The notes below the pieces were generated by a model. That model searched no databases. It worked only from the letters and a program-made list of their open reading frames with translations, and was not told the origin of the DNA. This document shows, piece by piece, positions 22,543-37,902 of a stretch of DNA of 64,000 bases. Within the stretch, counting starts at the first letter, position 1; each line of letters begins with the position of its first letter. The stretch is from Paracyclopina nana (Eukaryota; Arthropoda; Copepoda; Cyclopoida; Cyclopettidae): NCBI GenBank assembly GCA_019096065.1, contig JAGUCH010000006.1:1508001-1572000 (forward strand), read 5' to 3'. Made by a program: the position numbers and the translations under genes.

Positions 22543-25500
22543 TACCTTGAGTCAACTTCAGGAGGAGGAGGAGGAAAAGTACACAGTCAGTTTTTTTTTC
22601 TTTTTCTTCTTCAACCTTTACTCCATTTTTTTCCTTCAGCTCCGAGATGCTTATTGTCTATGCATAGCTTGCTATAATACAACAACACCGCGCAGATATG
22701 GCAATTTTTCTCTTGCAGCCTCTGCCGACAGCACACAATGCCACAAAATTGGAGCATATGATGCTGACAGGTTTTTTTAACGAGTCAACATGGCCTGGTC
22801 TATATATACGCGCGAGATCTTCTGGCGAGCAGGTGAAATTGCAAAGCAAGATTCCCCTCCTATTTTCTATGAAGCGTAACGAGAAGTTCGCGTACAATGT
22901 AAACTACCGTACTTGACTTCCTTTTAAGAAGGCTTCTTTGGTTTCCGAGTGGCTAATATTGGGAAGAGGCCCAACTAGCACACACAGCAAAGCAGTACTA
23001 CCCACACAATATAACCATGTTATGCATACTAAATCGCATACGAGGACGACGGGTTTTATTATGCGTGACTTTTGAGCTGGTCTTCGCTTCTGAAAGAAGT
23101 AGCTGAATACTATATTCCCTTTTTTGCTGCTTCGTGCTCTTGCGTGTTTTAATTCAACCGCCAAGACGAAGGCATTTTTTGAAAGGCCATGCAAACACTA
23201 ACTTCGTCAGGGCCAAATTTCTCCCACTGCAGGTGCAGACTGCACACCTCTCTGTCTCTTCTATTTTAAAAGTTTTAGTCCCTGCTTGGAAAGTTGTAGA
23301 TCCTTCAAATTAAGCGAAGCATTGCATCAAGCCTTCTCGAATACAGAAAGGAGAGCAAGCTGCAGACGTAAAGAAAAACCCAGCAGCTCGGAGCAGTAGT
23401 TGCTTGGGCTAAAATGGCTTTTCTAACATGTTTTCCTCGCCGGAATGCTCGGGGCCTCGTAATAGTGTCCTCACTTCTCCCAACGAATGATACAACACGG
23501 TGGAACAATAAATCTACTTGGGAGGCATTTTATTCACCACATATAGCATAGCTTAGGCCGAGCACCATCGCCTGGGAGAGAGAAAGAGCCCAGATAATAC
23601 ATAGTATAGGAAAAGAGGAAGGAGAAGGGGGAACCAACATCTCAATATCGTAAGAATGCTAGCTGAGCTGTGTAAAGAGAAATAGCTAGTGGAATTGATA
23701 CTCGCTCTTCGTACTGCACGATATCGGTTGAGCAGAACTTCACTTTATACTAGTAGCTCCGGCCTCGCTGGTGGCTTAACTTAAAGCTCAGGGGTCTTCG
23801 CTCAAATCTTTACCCATAGATTGATGGAGGTTCTTCCCAAGTGTCAAATCCAGAGGCAACTTACTGAGGCATATTGTTGTATCCTAGGGTGCGCACCATT
23901 TGCTGCTCCACTGCTAGACTGCATCACATTTTGCTCTGGGCTACATGATACAACGCCGCGGAGATTTGTTCTTGCAGTAAAGGAGGGCTGTGACTAAGTG
24001 ACAGCAGCATGAGACATTCCATGCATTTTTCATCATCGCGGATGCGAACAGTAGCTAGTGTGTGTGTAACATTCCACCCCTTTCCCTTGCAAATGAATAG
24101 CTTGTTGGTTGCATTTGCAGCATAATAGCTCCGCGAGCATCTAATACATGCTTAGCTCTATAGCCAATGGGGTCAATAGAAGCTAATTAACCTGGAATCG
24201 GGACGCGGGCACATGACTAGTCTCTTTTTTGCCAGCTAGTTAGCCCCCTAGCTAGCTAGCTGCTGCTGGCTGGCGGATGGAGAGTAATGTGACTGAGCTG
24301 ATTTTGTGCCAGAAAGCTTTTTCCTTCCGCGTGGCGCACAACATATTAGCAATCAGCTTTGCATTTGAGCACAGATTCGACAGATGGGATGAGTGTAGCA
24401 GTAAATTAGGCATACACTGATGAATGGTCATGCTTTCCCGTCTCTCAGCCGTGATTTGATGAGGATCTTTTCTGGCCTTTTAGCCTTTCTCCCTCTAATT
24501 CTCCTTGGCAAGATGATGAGATTGACGCCTTTGTGCATTTGCACGCAACCAAAATTTAAGCCAGACGCAGGAAAGAATGTATCGCGCTAGTTTAGCTCGC
24601 GGGGCTGAAGAAAAGTACTGTAATAATAGTACATGAGGAAGTTTATATCTGTTCTAGATAGCGAAGATTAGCCCAAACATGTAGTAGTTTATCATATAAT
24701 GGATAGTACGCAAATTCGAGCACCTAACACTCTTCGTTTTCATCCTGCTTTCCCTTTTACGCGCGCCCATGTCCATGCAGGCTATCAACTAATTTCGGCC
24801 GGATGACACTATAAAGCTATCTCTACTGCTACTTTAGTGAGCGAGGGTTGCAAAACTAGGTCCAAATTTGGTGCACCACACAAGTTTTGCAGATGTGTAC
24901 GCGTATAGTCATTGTAGTAGTAGTAGTGGTAAATCGAAAAGTTGGAAAGCCTGGCTTCCACATAAATGCCAATAAATCAGACGCGATGGGTAGTACAGCA
25001 GTTTAGTTGCAGGATCTGCGATTTGAGAGCATAACCATAGTAGAAAGTAGCAGGAGAGTTGGACCAGCAGTAGTGGCCCTAAAAGTAAGTTAAAAACCGC
25101 AAGCTTAGCTCCGGCCCCCGCATGATGATGGCAGAATGGTTAGCTTAACTCCCTTGATAACCATTACGGCGAGCAAGGCCAAAGCGCTCCAGTGTGGCCG
25201 CCTATGTGCAATATACCATATATTTTGCAGCCGCACCACCACCACCACTCGGCCTCCTCATTGCAAAAATAGGCTCACAAAAGAAGCTGCCGCTGTTGTG
25301 GCTTTCAATTCAATTCGAATATTGTGTGGCACGAGGAAAGAGCATTGATGGATGATGGCTCACATTTCATCGGGAGCTGTATACCTCTTCGGTGAGGCAT
25401 GTCACACGTGCGCTACCACTAAAGAAAAGCAGCAAAATTGCTGTTTTGATAGCTCTTGTTCAACTACACACAATTTCCCCTTCTACTCTACGGCTGCTTG

Positions 25501-28500
25501 CTTTTCTCCTCAACAACAACCATAAGCCCATTTCGCGCCCTAACGGAGAGCTCTGCCACCAAATTAGCCCCAGTTTTGTCGTCTTAGAAGAAGGAGCTGG
25601 TAGGACTGCCTTAATTCAGCACACATAGTGAAAATGCATTTCTCCTCGCAGGGCTTTCTGCAATGATAGGGATTAGCAGCCATACTACCACTCGCAAAGT
25701 CCATTAAATTCTCGCGAGCAGGGATTTTCGAGGTGCCAAGTCCTCTTGTCAATAATATGCCAACGCTCATATTTTACACTTTATATGTGCGAGCGCAAAA
25801 GACATCGTAGCAAATCCTCAATATGTCTGCGCCAACGTCTCATTCTTCAAAGAGAGAGAGAGAGAGAGTGGATGTGCTGTACTACCCTCTTTTATCTGCC
25901 CTTACGTTAAGTTTATGCAGAATGTGGCCATATCTGGCTGAAAAGAGGCGCATTAGAATCTGCACGCTCTATGCTGGATATATACTTGTACAAACATTCA
26001 ATTGCAAAGAAGCTTGCATGCATAAGTTAGCTTGCAAGCCTCAATATCACGACGACTGTCCTTCTACGACATCGTCCCGAGAGACTACACATAATTGGCC
26101 CATATGCATGTAAATGGGCGAGTTAGGGAAAACGACAACTTCCACAGCCGACCGCCCCTGAAAAGAGAGAGCAGTTCACCTGTGCTCATTTTTCATCCGC
26201 GTTGCCTTTTCCAGTTTCACGTTGTCACTGCTCTCTACTGCAACTGTATAGTGTAAAGCATGTAGTTGGCCCCAGCACCGTGTAAATTGCCTCGAGTCTT
26301 CAGTATAACCAACAAGAAATCCCTCGAGGTCCCACTCCTCCTTAACAGAAGAAAAGGCATACACCAATCCTTCTCGACGAAAAGGTTCTGCCATATACCT
26401 CTTTTTTTTACCCTCCCCCTAACTTGCTGTTGCCATTTGAGATTAGGATGTTGACCCAACGCAGCAGCATGCAGCCAAAGCATCTCGCAGAGGTTTATCA
26501 GGGTTCAGCGGGGAAATAATTCTGCGCGCTTTCTTGCTGTATAGCTTCTGCTGCTTCACAAATGGAAGATGTCTTTCGTAAAAGCTACTACGTGCCTCCA
26601 TGGGGCAGCTCGCAGAAGCAGAGGAAGAAGATGAAGCAACTCGAGAAAGCTAAGTGGCTTTTGCCGGCTACATGTTTGAGTGGCTTTTCGTTCGGCATGA
26701 TAATAATGTTATCCAATTCTGGTCAACTAAGTGTGCCTAATGGAGAGCAAATCCGATGATGGAATGTTGTCGGCCTCATGCATGACTTCGCGAGCTAGAC
26801 TGGGGGTCAATTCATACTGTTGTTGTTGTTGTTGTGTCTTCGCCGCCGCTGATATGTGCCAACAGATCATAATAAGGGGAAAGCAACCCTGCCCAGAACT
26901 TTCTCTTGCTACGCTCGCTTATACTCGGTCGAGGGAGTTAGCTCGCTTGCGCGCGCGTTTTCTTCGTCTGCTTCTTCTTTGCGCTATTCCTGCATCATCC
27001 CGGCCGAACTAAAATGGGTAAAAAATGAGATGCGAATCGGCTAAAATCTTATGAATAAAAGTATTTACGATTTGCCTTACAAAAAATGAGTAATTTCCCA
27101 ACCAATGTCGAAAGATGAATTTTTACTTGCGAATTGAGACCAAATGTTACAAAATGTGAAATGCAGCCGAATTTTGAAAGTTGATAATTCAATGCCTTTT
27201 TATCCGTTAAATGGTCAAATATAATCACAAAGCAAGAACATAATTACCTAGTCTTGGAATCATTTCCATATGAAAATGAAAGAGCATAGGTGACGTTTCC
27301 GTATGGACGCCACATTAATGTTCCGTTCATGTACGCCCCAAAATACCATGAAAAGGTACCAACATCGATGATCACTTAAAAGTGGAAGAGAATAACTAAA
27401 TCGTTCCTCTTAGTCCTCTGTGACGACAGTGCAGCTGATGCAGAAACGAACCGGTTTTAAGCCGTCTCGAAAGTAAGCAAACGCACATGTAATTTATTTG
27501 TAAGTTAGACTACTTCTATAGAAATATTTTGAGCGTCACATCCTTCTTTAAATTTTACTCAAAGGCAGCAAACGTGAAGAAAGCTGATTATTGAATGAGA
27601 AATGATAATTTTGTATAGACCAAATTGCCAAATATGCCCGTGAAAACGCTGCTCGGTCCCAAGCCGAACTTGTTGATATGTGAATAGTAAACAACGTCAA
27701 ATTCAACTCGATGTAAATATTCCTCAACTTCAGGCATTCTCTGCGAAATATTTGCGATGATGGCGGCAAATAATTGAGGTAAGAAAATTCAGTTTTGGGC
27801 GTTTTTGTCGCCATCTAAGTCCAAATGTTCGTGTCATTTGTAGACATTTCATCTCATTACTCTACATTTCGAATTGGCAGTGGTCGACTGGTATTTCCAA
27901 TTTTACTGCAAGTTAACTCTCCTCACTTCCTTCAAATCATTCTGGCAACGGCATAGCCCATTTAATCCATTAGAAGAAGCAATCAATTCAATTGACACAG
28001 TTTCCAGTTGGTGGGGTCGTAGCTGCCTACGAAAACGACGACGACGGCGACGATGTTGGAATGAACGGGGGAGAGAGAAGCGCGAGAGAGCGATGTCGGG
28101 ATAGCTCAGTAGTAGAAGTAGTATACGTGCGTTTCACAAAAGTATATGTAGTGCATACCGTGATGAGTCCCGTGGAGGTTGTCCCCTCATTACGGCGATA
28201 ATACAAATGAGCCCGCGCGATCAAATAAAACACAGCCAGATCCCGATGAAGTGAGCTTTCTCGCGCTCATTTCAAAGCATTGTGGACAGCTTCGTCCAAC
28301 TGGCGACCGAGGACATGATGTGAAGGGTGTGTGTGAGTGTGCACCGAAAGCGGCGACGACGAGCGAACACGAGGAGTAGAAGACGAACGAGACGAAGTCG
28401 CTAGTTGCCGGAGAGCAGCCGACTGGCTACGACGGCAAACAACTACAGCAGCAGCAGATTCCATCGGGTCATTACAACAACCCTTGGCATAGTAAAAGGA

Positions 28501-28682
28501 GAAAATCCTTTCCCCTAGCAGTGCTCTCCATTCTTCAAAGACTACTACACCATCTCCCCTGCTCGCGCAGCAGCCTCCAACGGAGTGAATGAAAAGCCAT
28601 TCAAGCTAATGGAGGCTTTATTATTGGCCTCAGAGCCGCTGCACCAGTGAACTCCATATCATCTATATAATCGGAAGAAAAG
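22543..28682. other. 6.1-kb stretch with no recognisable gene
   Basis: Only short unconvincing frames occur, none with family motifs or good splice-linked continuation. The stretch contains microsatellite-like patches, palindromic gctagctagct strings near 24240-24262 and purine/pyrimidine runs. It lies upstream of the receptor phosphatase gene and may hold its regulatory DNA or untranslated exons. I found no tRNA or other structured RNA by eye. Confidence 0.45.
25851..25868. repeat. (AG)9 microsatellite
   Basis: A perfect AG dinucleotide run of 18 bases in non-coding DNA. Confidence 0.9.
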
Positions 28683-31600
28683 ATGAGGCGAATCAGCGCT
28701 CAACTCCAAATTCTAATTGCGGTGGCCTTGCCAGTAATCTGTGCCATGTTGGAAGAAGAGGGTGAGATTTTCTGCTCTCTCTTTACTTTGCTCGATCTAC
28801 GCTTCGTGCATACATAATTAGCCAGTCGACGAGGACGACGATGTCGACTGCTTTCTTAGCAGCCACCAAAGCGAGATGTGCCATCTCGCACCGCGATTGC
28901 TTTGAAGCAACTTTTTCCTATACCGCAGAGTTGAACTTTCACCACCTCCTCCTCAAGGGGCTATTGATGAAATGAGACGTACCTGAAGCATCCGCGAAGG
29001 AAAGTTCAAAGCGTTTGATTTACATATTATTACTTTGCAAACCACGTCGGAAACGTGGTACAGAAGCAAGCCAGACTCGCGCGAGGCCCCGCGCCACCAC
29101 TATAGTATATGCTATTTGCATACTCCCAACAAATTCCTTGCTCTGCCTAACTTTCAATACGTGCAATATAAAGTAGTGCAGTATGTGTAAAGATGTATGG
29201 AAGCACAACTTCGTGCCCAAAATCTAATCATGCCACGTATACACTTATATGCAAGCTCGATGGGGGTGGGGAAAAAGTTAATGGAAAAATATGGTATGAT
29301 CATCTATATAACTGGGTATAGAAGCTACCACGGCTGACTCGCGCGAAAGTTTGCAGTGTTGGAAATTGACTTTTCCCAGCAACAGCAACAGCAGCTTCAT
29401 CATCGCATCGCGCAGTTGTCCAACTCCAACAAATTTTCCGAGGGGGCAACAGATGCACCAGCAGCAGGGAAAAGGCAAAAAAGTATGCTAATCCCTAATC
29501 CCAGAACCAATATTGAAAGAGGCTGCGTTCTTCGCTGCTGCTGCTGCCAAAGATGGATTTGAAATATTGGCGCATCATCAAACGGGGATTTACTCCACTC
29601 GAAAAAAAGTAGATCGTCAGATGATTCATATGAATCCGAAATCGACATATCACCATTATTGGAATAAATAGTCTTTTGATCACATGATTTTCTTCTTCGC
29701 CAGGTGGGCTTCCAGATGAGCCCGGGCGGCCTCTGACAGTGGCCTTTTCTTCCCGGTCAGTCAACCTCTCTTGGGCACCGCCGTTCAACGCCGACGCCGT
29801 GGGCGTGAACAGCTATCTTATTCTGGTGCGGGCTGGCGAGGAGACCCCCTGGGAGGAAGGCAACATCGTGGAGACTGGGAACAACGTCACCCTTTTCCAG
29901 GTCACAGATCTCACCCCCTTCACCACATACAGCTTCCGAGTGTTTGCCGTGAACCGGAACGGCAAATCAAAGCCAAGCCAGGACTCTTTCTACATGTTCA
30001 CGCTTCGCGAAGGTTAGTTCTACTGTAATAAAGTCTATATCATCATAGCACAGCAGTGTAGCTCTCGAGAGCCAAATTACTCTCTCGTCGTAAAGCTCGC
30101 AATGATAATGATCTGGCCCAAGTTTATATCGCCAATAACACTGCAGCTGCTGCTGCTTTCAAAAAGAGTCCCTTGGGACCTGCGAGATCCTGATTAAAAG
30201 ATTTCTCACTTCAGTTCCGAGCGGAAAGCCAACCATCACGGCAGCGCACAATACAAGCTCGACTTCTATACAATTGATTTGGCGGCCGCCTCCCAAGTCA
30301 TCCATCAATGGGGAGTTTCTTGGCTACCAAATCTCGTATCGGCCGAGGAACGACAACACCTCCTCCCACACGACGGAGGCTCTCATCAAAGACCCCGAGG
30401 TGGGCCAGTTCACCATACAGGACCTCACGCCTTTCACCCAGTACCTGGTGTCGCTGCAAGTCATCAACCCTGCGGGCCTCGGGCCGCCCACCAAAGTCGT
30501 GGTGATGACAGACGAGGGTGGTAAGCGGCTTATATACCCTACATACAGCGGCCATGCTGGAGAAAGCTAATTTGTACCATTTACTTAATGCAGTGCCCAC
30601 CCAACCCTTGAGAGTTGTGTTCAAGGAAGTGACCAACTCGAGCGTATCTGTCCATTGGCAAGAGCCCACGACGCCCAACGGCCTCATTGCAGGCTACCGA
30701 ATCTACTACATGCACGACAACTACACGGACGTGCAGACCGTCAGGTCCACCCATCCCACCATGTCATACGTTCTGCAGCGGCTCAGTAAGTGGTCCCAAT
30801 TGATCGATACACATCCACATATATATACAGTATAGTGGCAATCAAGCTAATGAGCCCAATTTTCCAGAGTCGTACACACACTACAAGATCTGGGTGAAGG
30901 CTTTCACCTTCAAGAACGAGGGCCTGTCGTCGGAGCCCATCGAGGTCCTGACAGATGTGACTGGTCCCGGAGCGCCTCTCTTCCGCAACATCTCATGTGT
31001 GAATGACAACACGCTCAGCATCGAATGGGCTATGCCAATCACCTACGACAGATCCGTCGACTACTTTGTGGTCCAGTTTAGAAAGCAGCGCTTGCACCAG
31101 CTGCAAGAGAAGGCGGCGGGAGATTTCGCGGAGATTGTCATCGCCAACGATGTGATGCAAGCCAACAGCAAGAACTTTGAGTACAACCTCTCCAATCTGA
31201 CCACCGAGGCCATCTACGAGGTCCAAGTGGCCGGCGCCACAAAAAGCGTTTACAGGAAGAATCTCGTGTATCGCGGCCAATTCTCTCCAATGCGAAGCAT
31301 GCTGTTGGCATCCAACTGCATCTATTACCATACGGAGACGGCCATCGGAGGCCACTCGTCCATTTCCGACCTAAACGAGAGGGAGGTGAACGACTACAGA
31401 CAACAACAAGTGGGCATAGTGATCGGCCTCACTGCCACACTCGGATGTATCTTCCTAATAGCTCTTCTCATTTTGGTGTGGAGGTGAGCATGCATAATAA
31501 CATAGATGCCTATCTTGCTTGCTCAATTATTCAAATATGTACTTGCAGGCGATTTTTCGGAGAGTCCTACTACTTTCTGACGGAGTCTCCCTCGTCGATA

Positions 31601-32854
31601 ACGTGCACCGCAACCACGCCAGATGTGGCCAATCATGGGAACACAATGGTGATGCCTACGACGCATCCCGGAGTGCCCATTCACTTATTTAGCAGGCATG
31701 TTTTGGAGCGGCACGCCAACGACAACTTGGGCTTCACCAGAGCCTTTGAGCACATTGAATCGCTCGCGGCCACGTCCCCCACTCCCAAAGAGAATGTGGC
31801 CTCTTTGTTACCGCACAACCTTGAAAAGAACCGCTACAAAAACGTTCTCGCATGTAAGCCAACTCACAATGGGAAGCCGCATGAATTATACGTGCATGAT
31901 ATGAGATTTTGCAGATGACTACACGCGGGTCAGACTGGAATGCAGCTCGCACGAGGACTACATCAATGCCAATTTCATTGATGGCTTCCATCGTCCCAGA
32001 GCCTACATCGCCACCCAGGGTCCATTACCGTCCACTTTCGCCGATTTCTGGCAAATGGTCTGGGAGCAGAACACCCATGTGATTGTCATGATTACCAACT
32101 TTATAGAAGGGGGCAAGGTATGTTATATGCGGAGCACAATTTGCAAAATTGCATACGCAACGTTTTTGTTTCCAACAGCAAAAATGCGACCAGTACTGGC
32201 CGAACAAAGGCCAATTCGGGCTGTACGGCAGCATCCAAGTCTCGCTCGTGTGTCAGGACATTCAGGACTCGTACACATTGAGGGTCTTGCGAATGAAGCT
32301 ACTGAGGGTGGAATCAGACCTCACCCTGGTCGACGATGAGGATTGTCCCGAGAGGGATGTTTTGCATTTCCATTACACCGCGTGGCCTGATCACGGCACG
32401 CCCGACACGGCCGGTCAACTTCTGGCCTTCATCCAAAAGTCTTCCCAATCATGCCGCGACACAGACGGACCCATAGCAGTCCACTGCAGGTAAAATATCA
32501 TAGGGCCGAAGCCAGAATTGAGAGGGAGAGAAAAGGCAATTTTATTTCAGCGCTGGCGTTGGCCGGACAGGGGCCTACATCGTGATTGACGCAATGCTGA
32601 GACAAATGCAGGCCATCGGGAAGCTGGACATTGACGGCTATCTGTCGTACATCCGGACCCAGAGAAACTTTCTGATACAGACCGTGGAGCAATACATTTT
32701 CGTCCACGACGTCCTCCTCGAGGCCGTTTCGCGAAGAATGGTGGTGAAACCACCGCCCGAATTGTTTAGCCCATCAGCTTCAACCGCAACGACGACGTCC
32801 GTCAACGCTTCTGCTGCCACCACAGCAGTGTCCCAAGGGACCTCCACACATTAA
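28683..32854 (+). CDS. Ptp99A: Receptor tyrosine phosphatase, R5/Ptp99A type, single phosphatase domain
   Basis: A cell-surface phosphatase; the Drosophila relative works in motor-axon guidance. Exons are 28683-28761, 29704-30012, 30215-30520, 30594-30785, 30868-31483, 31549-31853, 31915-32117, 32179-32489 and 32551-32854, for 874 aa. It has a signal peptide ([15 protein letters not shown]) in its own exon. About four fibronectin III domains follow ([38 protein letters not shown]). A membrane span ([25 protein letters not shown]) is next, then one PTP domain with [36 protein letters not shown] and the active site [24 protein letters not shown] and [12 protein letters not shown] fit R5 (PTPRG/Ptp99A) members. 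The second, inactive PTP domain usual for R5 is absent: the protein stops about 50 Ser/Thr/Ala-rich residues after D1. Orthology is inferred from motifs. Confidence 0.9.
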
Positions 32855-35578
32855 TATGGAAACCACCACCAACATTCATCCTGGGGTGCGCGCATAATAC
32901 AGCACCAACTCGAAACTGTGCGAGTGATGATGATACGAAGAATGCACAACTCGTAGCGCGCGGTACATTACACAGCTATAGCTACGAACATCCTGAGGGA
33001 CCAAAAAGTTGCTAATCCAATTCTACTACAACAGTCTTCTTCTACTGTATGTACTGGATAGTCAGTATTCAACTTGGAAACGCGTCACGCTCGCGCAGCT
33101 CAACAAGAAGAAAATATTGTTAATTAACCGCAGCAGTAAAGGAGTATTAATACACGACGTACGCGGCTGAATAACTTAAAGCGACGCACGTGGCATGCCA
33201 ATGTTTCCAATAATTTCTGGCTATATGAGCAGTAAAGAGCCCCCTCGAAATAGTGCTAGTAGTAGTATAGTGTACGCGAGATGCGTTAAAGCGCTGCTGA
33301 CCTCCTTTTCTTCTCCTCTTCCCTAAAAGATATTTGCTTCATAATGCTTCAGAGAGCTTTCGAGTCAATCACCAAATTACAAAATCGTGAGTCGTCGAGA
33401 GTCTGTATCGGAATTCTTTCCCCTTCTTCTTCCACAATATGACTTTCGCAGGCAACCGCACAGCAACGCATCAAAATTCTTAGTCATCGTTTATCGATTT
33501 TTTTTGCGAGCTATAGGAAAGACTGATGGTGACGCGCGTGCTCTAGCTCTAGTGTGACATCATGGGTGCGTGTGTTGTAATTTCACGAGTGCCAAAAGAG
33601 CGAAAACATTGGACGACACATTTGATCCCAAACTGCCAGACCATTTTCAATAATGGCTTTTTCTGCGACTTTCGCAATGATAGGCCCCTCCAAGATGAGT
33701 CTTTTTTGGCTGCTGCTACAATTTATATCGCAGCTTCGGTACAAACGAAGGATAAATGAGGTGACAAAAAGGGTGACCTACCTTGTTGAAAGTAATTGGG
33801 CGATGAAATGCATTGGATATAGCTTTTCCTTCCATCCAATTTGAAATCTTCTTCTGCTCTCTCGATCTACTCTTTTTTCTGCACCTTGCGGAGGTGACAC
33901 ATTTCGCACTAAGAGGTTATCATCAGCACTTGAAGGACGACGACGACGACTATCTGCAAAAGTTTAACAGAAGCCCCTTATCATCATAACCATTATTGCG
34001 AGCTATGTATGCCAGACCAGTAAAACTTTTAAAAGTTTTCACTAGCCAAATGGAAAACTAATCTTTTTGATCTTCAGTAAGACCCTAGCTACTTGTGTGT
34101 GCAATTTCTAAAAGAGATAAATTGGAAAAGTAGGAAATGAGAGGTGCTTTTATCGGAGAAGAAGAAATATAGGGAAACCGCAGTAGAGATTGAAATCCCT
34201 TCCACTATTCCACCGAGCTTTTTAAATTCACCATCATCATTTTGAAGATGACGAGCAAAAAAACCTCGTTATACCAATTTGAGCGTCGTTGTCAAGGCTG
34301 TGCTGCGTGTGCTCGTATGACACCAATTTAAAAGCTAATTTGTAAAACTAGGCGTTTCACCGCGCTGCGCTGCCATGTCGAAGGTAAAATTGAAAACTTT
34401 TAATTAGGCAGCTTGCATGAAGTAGCTAGCACAGCAGCAGTAAGAAGGGAGGGTTGGGAAAAATGTCGTGTAGAACTGAGCGAGCAAACTTTTTAAATTG
34501 CCTCAAATAAAGCTTTAAAAAGCAGGCTAATTTTGTGCAAACACTTCACTACCTCATTAAATCGCATATTTTTTTTGCTGCTCTTCAAGTGAAGAAAAAG
34601 AGGAAATTAGAAAACAGCGACAAGGAATGCTCCCTCGTTAAGTTTTATCAGAGGACGTAGCATAACTGTCCTAGGTCCGAATTTATCCTTCCGTGGATGG
34701 CCCCTAAATCAAGCTTTCATCTGATATAGCCTGCTACTATCTTGAGTCTCACCTAATCGTCAAAGCTTGATGACTTTGATCTTGAGAGATACTGTCAGTT
34801 CACAAAGATGAGAAAATCTTATTTGTCTTTTGTGCACGCTTCCGACGAAGGCAGCGTTACAGCGCACGAAAATGGAAAGTTTGCTCCTTGTGTGGCCCAT
34901 TAGTGCCAATTACCGCAAGATGGCAGCATGATCGACATCACCTGAAAGCACCACGCGCCATGCAAGCCTGAATCACAAAGCCTGGAATGTGGTGGTGTTC
35001 ATAAAAGCTGCCATTATCCGTTTTGGCAAAAACTGAGGCTTGCTGCTATCCAGCTTTCTTTCCTTCTCCATACTTATGATGACCGAGTTGTTGGCTTTTT
35101 GCGTGTGTCACAAACAGCTTGCAGATGCGTTGAGATGACTTCTTTGCTTTGAGAAACTTTCCAACTTTCCACGATGCTGCATGCCAGTCGTAGTAGTGGG
35201 TGGTCCACGAAAAACAACTTCTTTTCAGTCAAAACTTTCCGAAGCCTTTCCCTAGCTTCTGCTTCTAGATGTGTCGTGTCTCCAGTCAATAAGGCCAAAA
35301 TCCTTCATCATGATTGCCTCGTGCGAAGAAGACCCTTTTTCCATTGATTGTGCCCACTGTGGACGCGAGACATCCAGACATATGGAGTAGGGGCGTTACC
35401 TTTCACATGCAAGCATCACTGACTTTCGACAATATTGCCGAGAGCTCTGCACTCTTTTTTCTTGTTTCGCGGCTTTCGTTTGAACGTAGAACGCTGTGGA
35501 TTATTTTTCTCGGCAAACGAAGTCAGCTGTTTTTCCATATAAATAAACATAACAGCGGCGCTGCGCTCAAGTGAAAAG
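32855..35578. other. Intergenic stretch, no gene seen
   Basis: AT-rich DNA between the phosphatase and mL28, presumably including the phosphatase 3' UTR. The open frames at 33562-33844 and 35074-35298 are short and lack recognisable motifs. Confidence 0.45.
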
Positions 35579-36484
35579 ATGAGCTCGGGACAGTTTCGTA
35601 TCAAATTAGCAAGAATTCCTCAGAGAATTCCGCTGCCATGGGCGGAAGATCCGGCGGCGAAACGTCTTTTGGAGCGCAATGAATGGCTCGTAGGTGAGAA
35701 AAGCCGATTGCCCAGACATTATGTGGACTTTTACAAGAAATGGGAGGTCGGGCCCAAGGCCTACATTCACGATGAGCCTGTGCACAAAAAGTTTGAAAAA
35801 GATGAGTTCGGCAACGTTCACAAGGTTCAAGCTGCTCGGGTGCCGGTGATTTACCCCAAAGAGTTCCACTCTGGACTCTGGGGAGGAGAAGGCGTGATCA
35901 AAGGAGGCCTGGAGCCGCCTCCTGTGAAACATCAACCGCAATACAGACCCGCCAAAGAAACCTATTGGTTTCCCAAGCTCCACTTTGGAGTTGTCTACAG
36001 CGAGATTCTCAACAAACACATTGAAGTTGTCATGACGAAAAGGGCGGAAAGACTTATCGATGAAGCCTTTGGCTTGGACTACTATTTGCTCAAGACCGAG
36101 GTGAACGAAATCTATAGCCATTTCGGTTTGAAGTTGAAACGCGAGCTCTTGCTAACTTTGGCCAACGCCGAAGAAGAGCTCTACCCACACGATGCGGGAA
36201 AGCGAGACGAGATCTTCTCCAAGTACAAAGCGTTTCTGGTGCCCTTTGAAGTGGCTGATTGGCACGGATTGCCTTTGAGCGAGGCTCTTCATAAACAGTT
36301 GACTATAGACCGCCTTGAAGAAGAGGCTTCAATCAGGCCGAGAAAGGAAGCTTATCGTAAGGAGCTCTTTGAGCGGCTGAAGTCGGGCGAAGTAGACGAC
36401 GTTGATCCCGACTTGCTCTACGAGGAGCAAACTCCGGGCTTCTTATCCTCAACTATGAACTCTGTCAAGTCGATGATTAAATAA
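35579..36484 (+). CDS. mRpL28: Mitochondrial ribosomal protein mL28
   Basis: A component of the large subunit of the mitochondrial ribosome. Intronless, 301 aa. Diagnostic segments match metazoan mL28: PRHYVDFYKKW, PVIYPKEFHSGLWGGEG, PKLHFGVVYSEILNKHIEVVMTKR as parts of one stretch, LIDEAFGLDYYLLKT and LKLKRELLLTLA. The length is slightly above the human protein (about 256 aa) because of N- and C-terminal extensions. The ATG at 35579 is the first in frame and is followed by a basic N-terminus (QFRIKLARIPQRIP) suited to mitochondrial import. It is convergent with the synaptophysin-like gene, 117 bp between stops. Confidence 0.95.
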   Translation: MSSGQFRIKLARIPQRIPLPWAEDPAAKRLLERNEWLVGEKSRLPRHYVDFYKKWEVGPKAYIHDEPVHKKFEKDEFGNVHKVQAARVPVIYPKEFHSGLWGGEGVIKGGLEPPPVKHQPQYRPAKETYWFPKLHFGVVYSEILNKHIEVVMTKRAERLIDEAFGLDYYLLKTEVNEIYSHFGLKLKRELLLTLANAEEELYPHDAGKRDEIFSKYKAFLVPFEVADWHGLPLSEALHKQLTIDRLEEEASIRPRKEAYRKELFERLKSGEVDDVDPDLLYEEQTPGFLSSTMNSVKSMIK

Positions 36485-36601
36485 CTTGTGTCTTTATGCA
36501 AGCTTGATGTATTCACTAGCAACGATGACTCGCTTATGGCCGGATGCTTTAAGAAGGTAGTTCTATTACATAGGGAGGGGTTTTTATAAGAGGCAGTTAA
36601 A

Positions 36602-37902
<1,301 letters not shown>

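Noticed and set aside
28081..28130. tRNA B-box or A-box-like string (gggatagctcagtag)
   Set aside because: No cloverleaf could be folded around it and no T-loop follows at the right distance.
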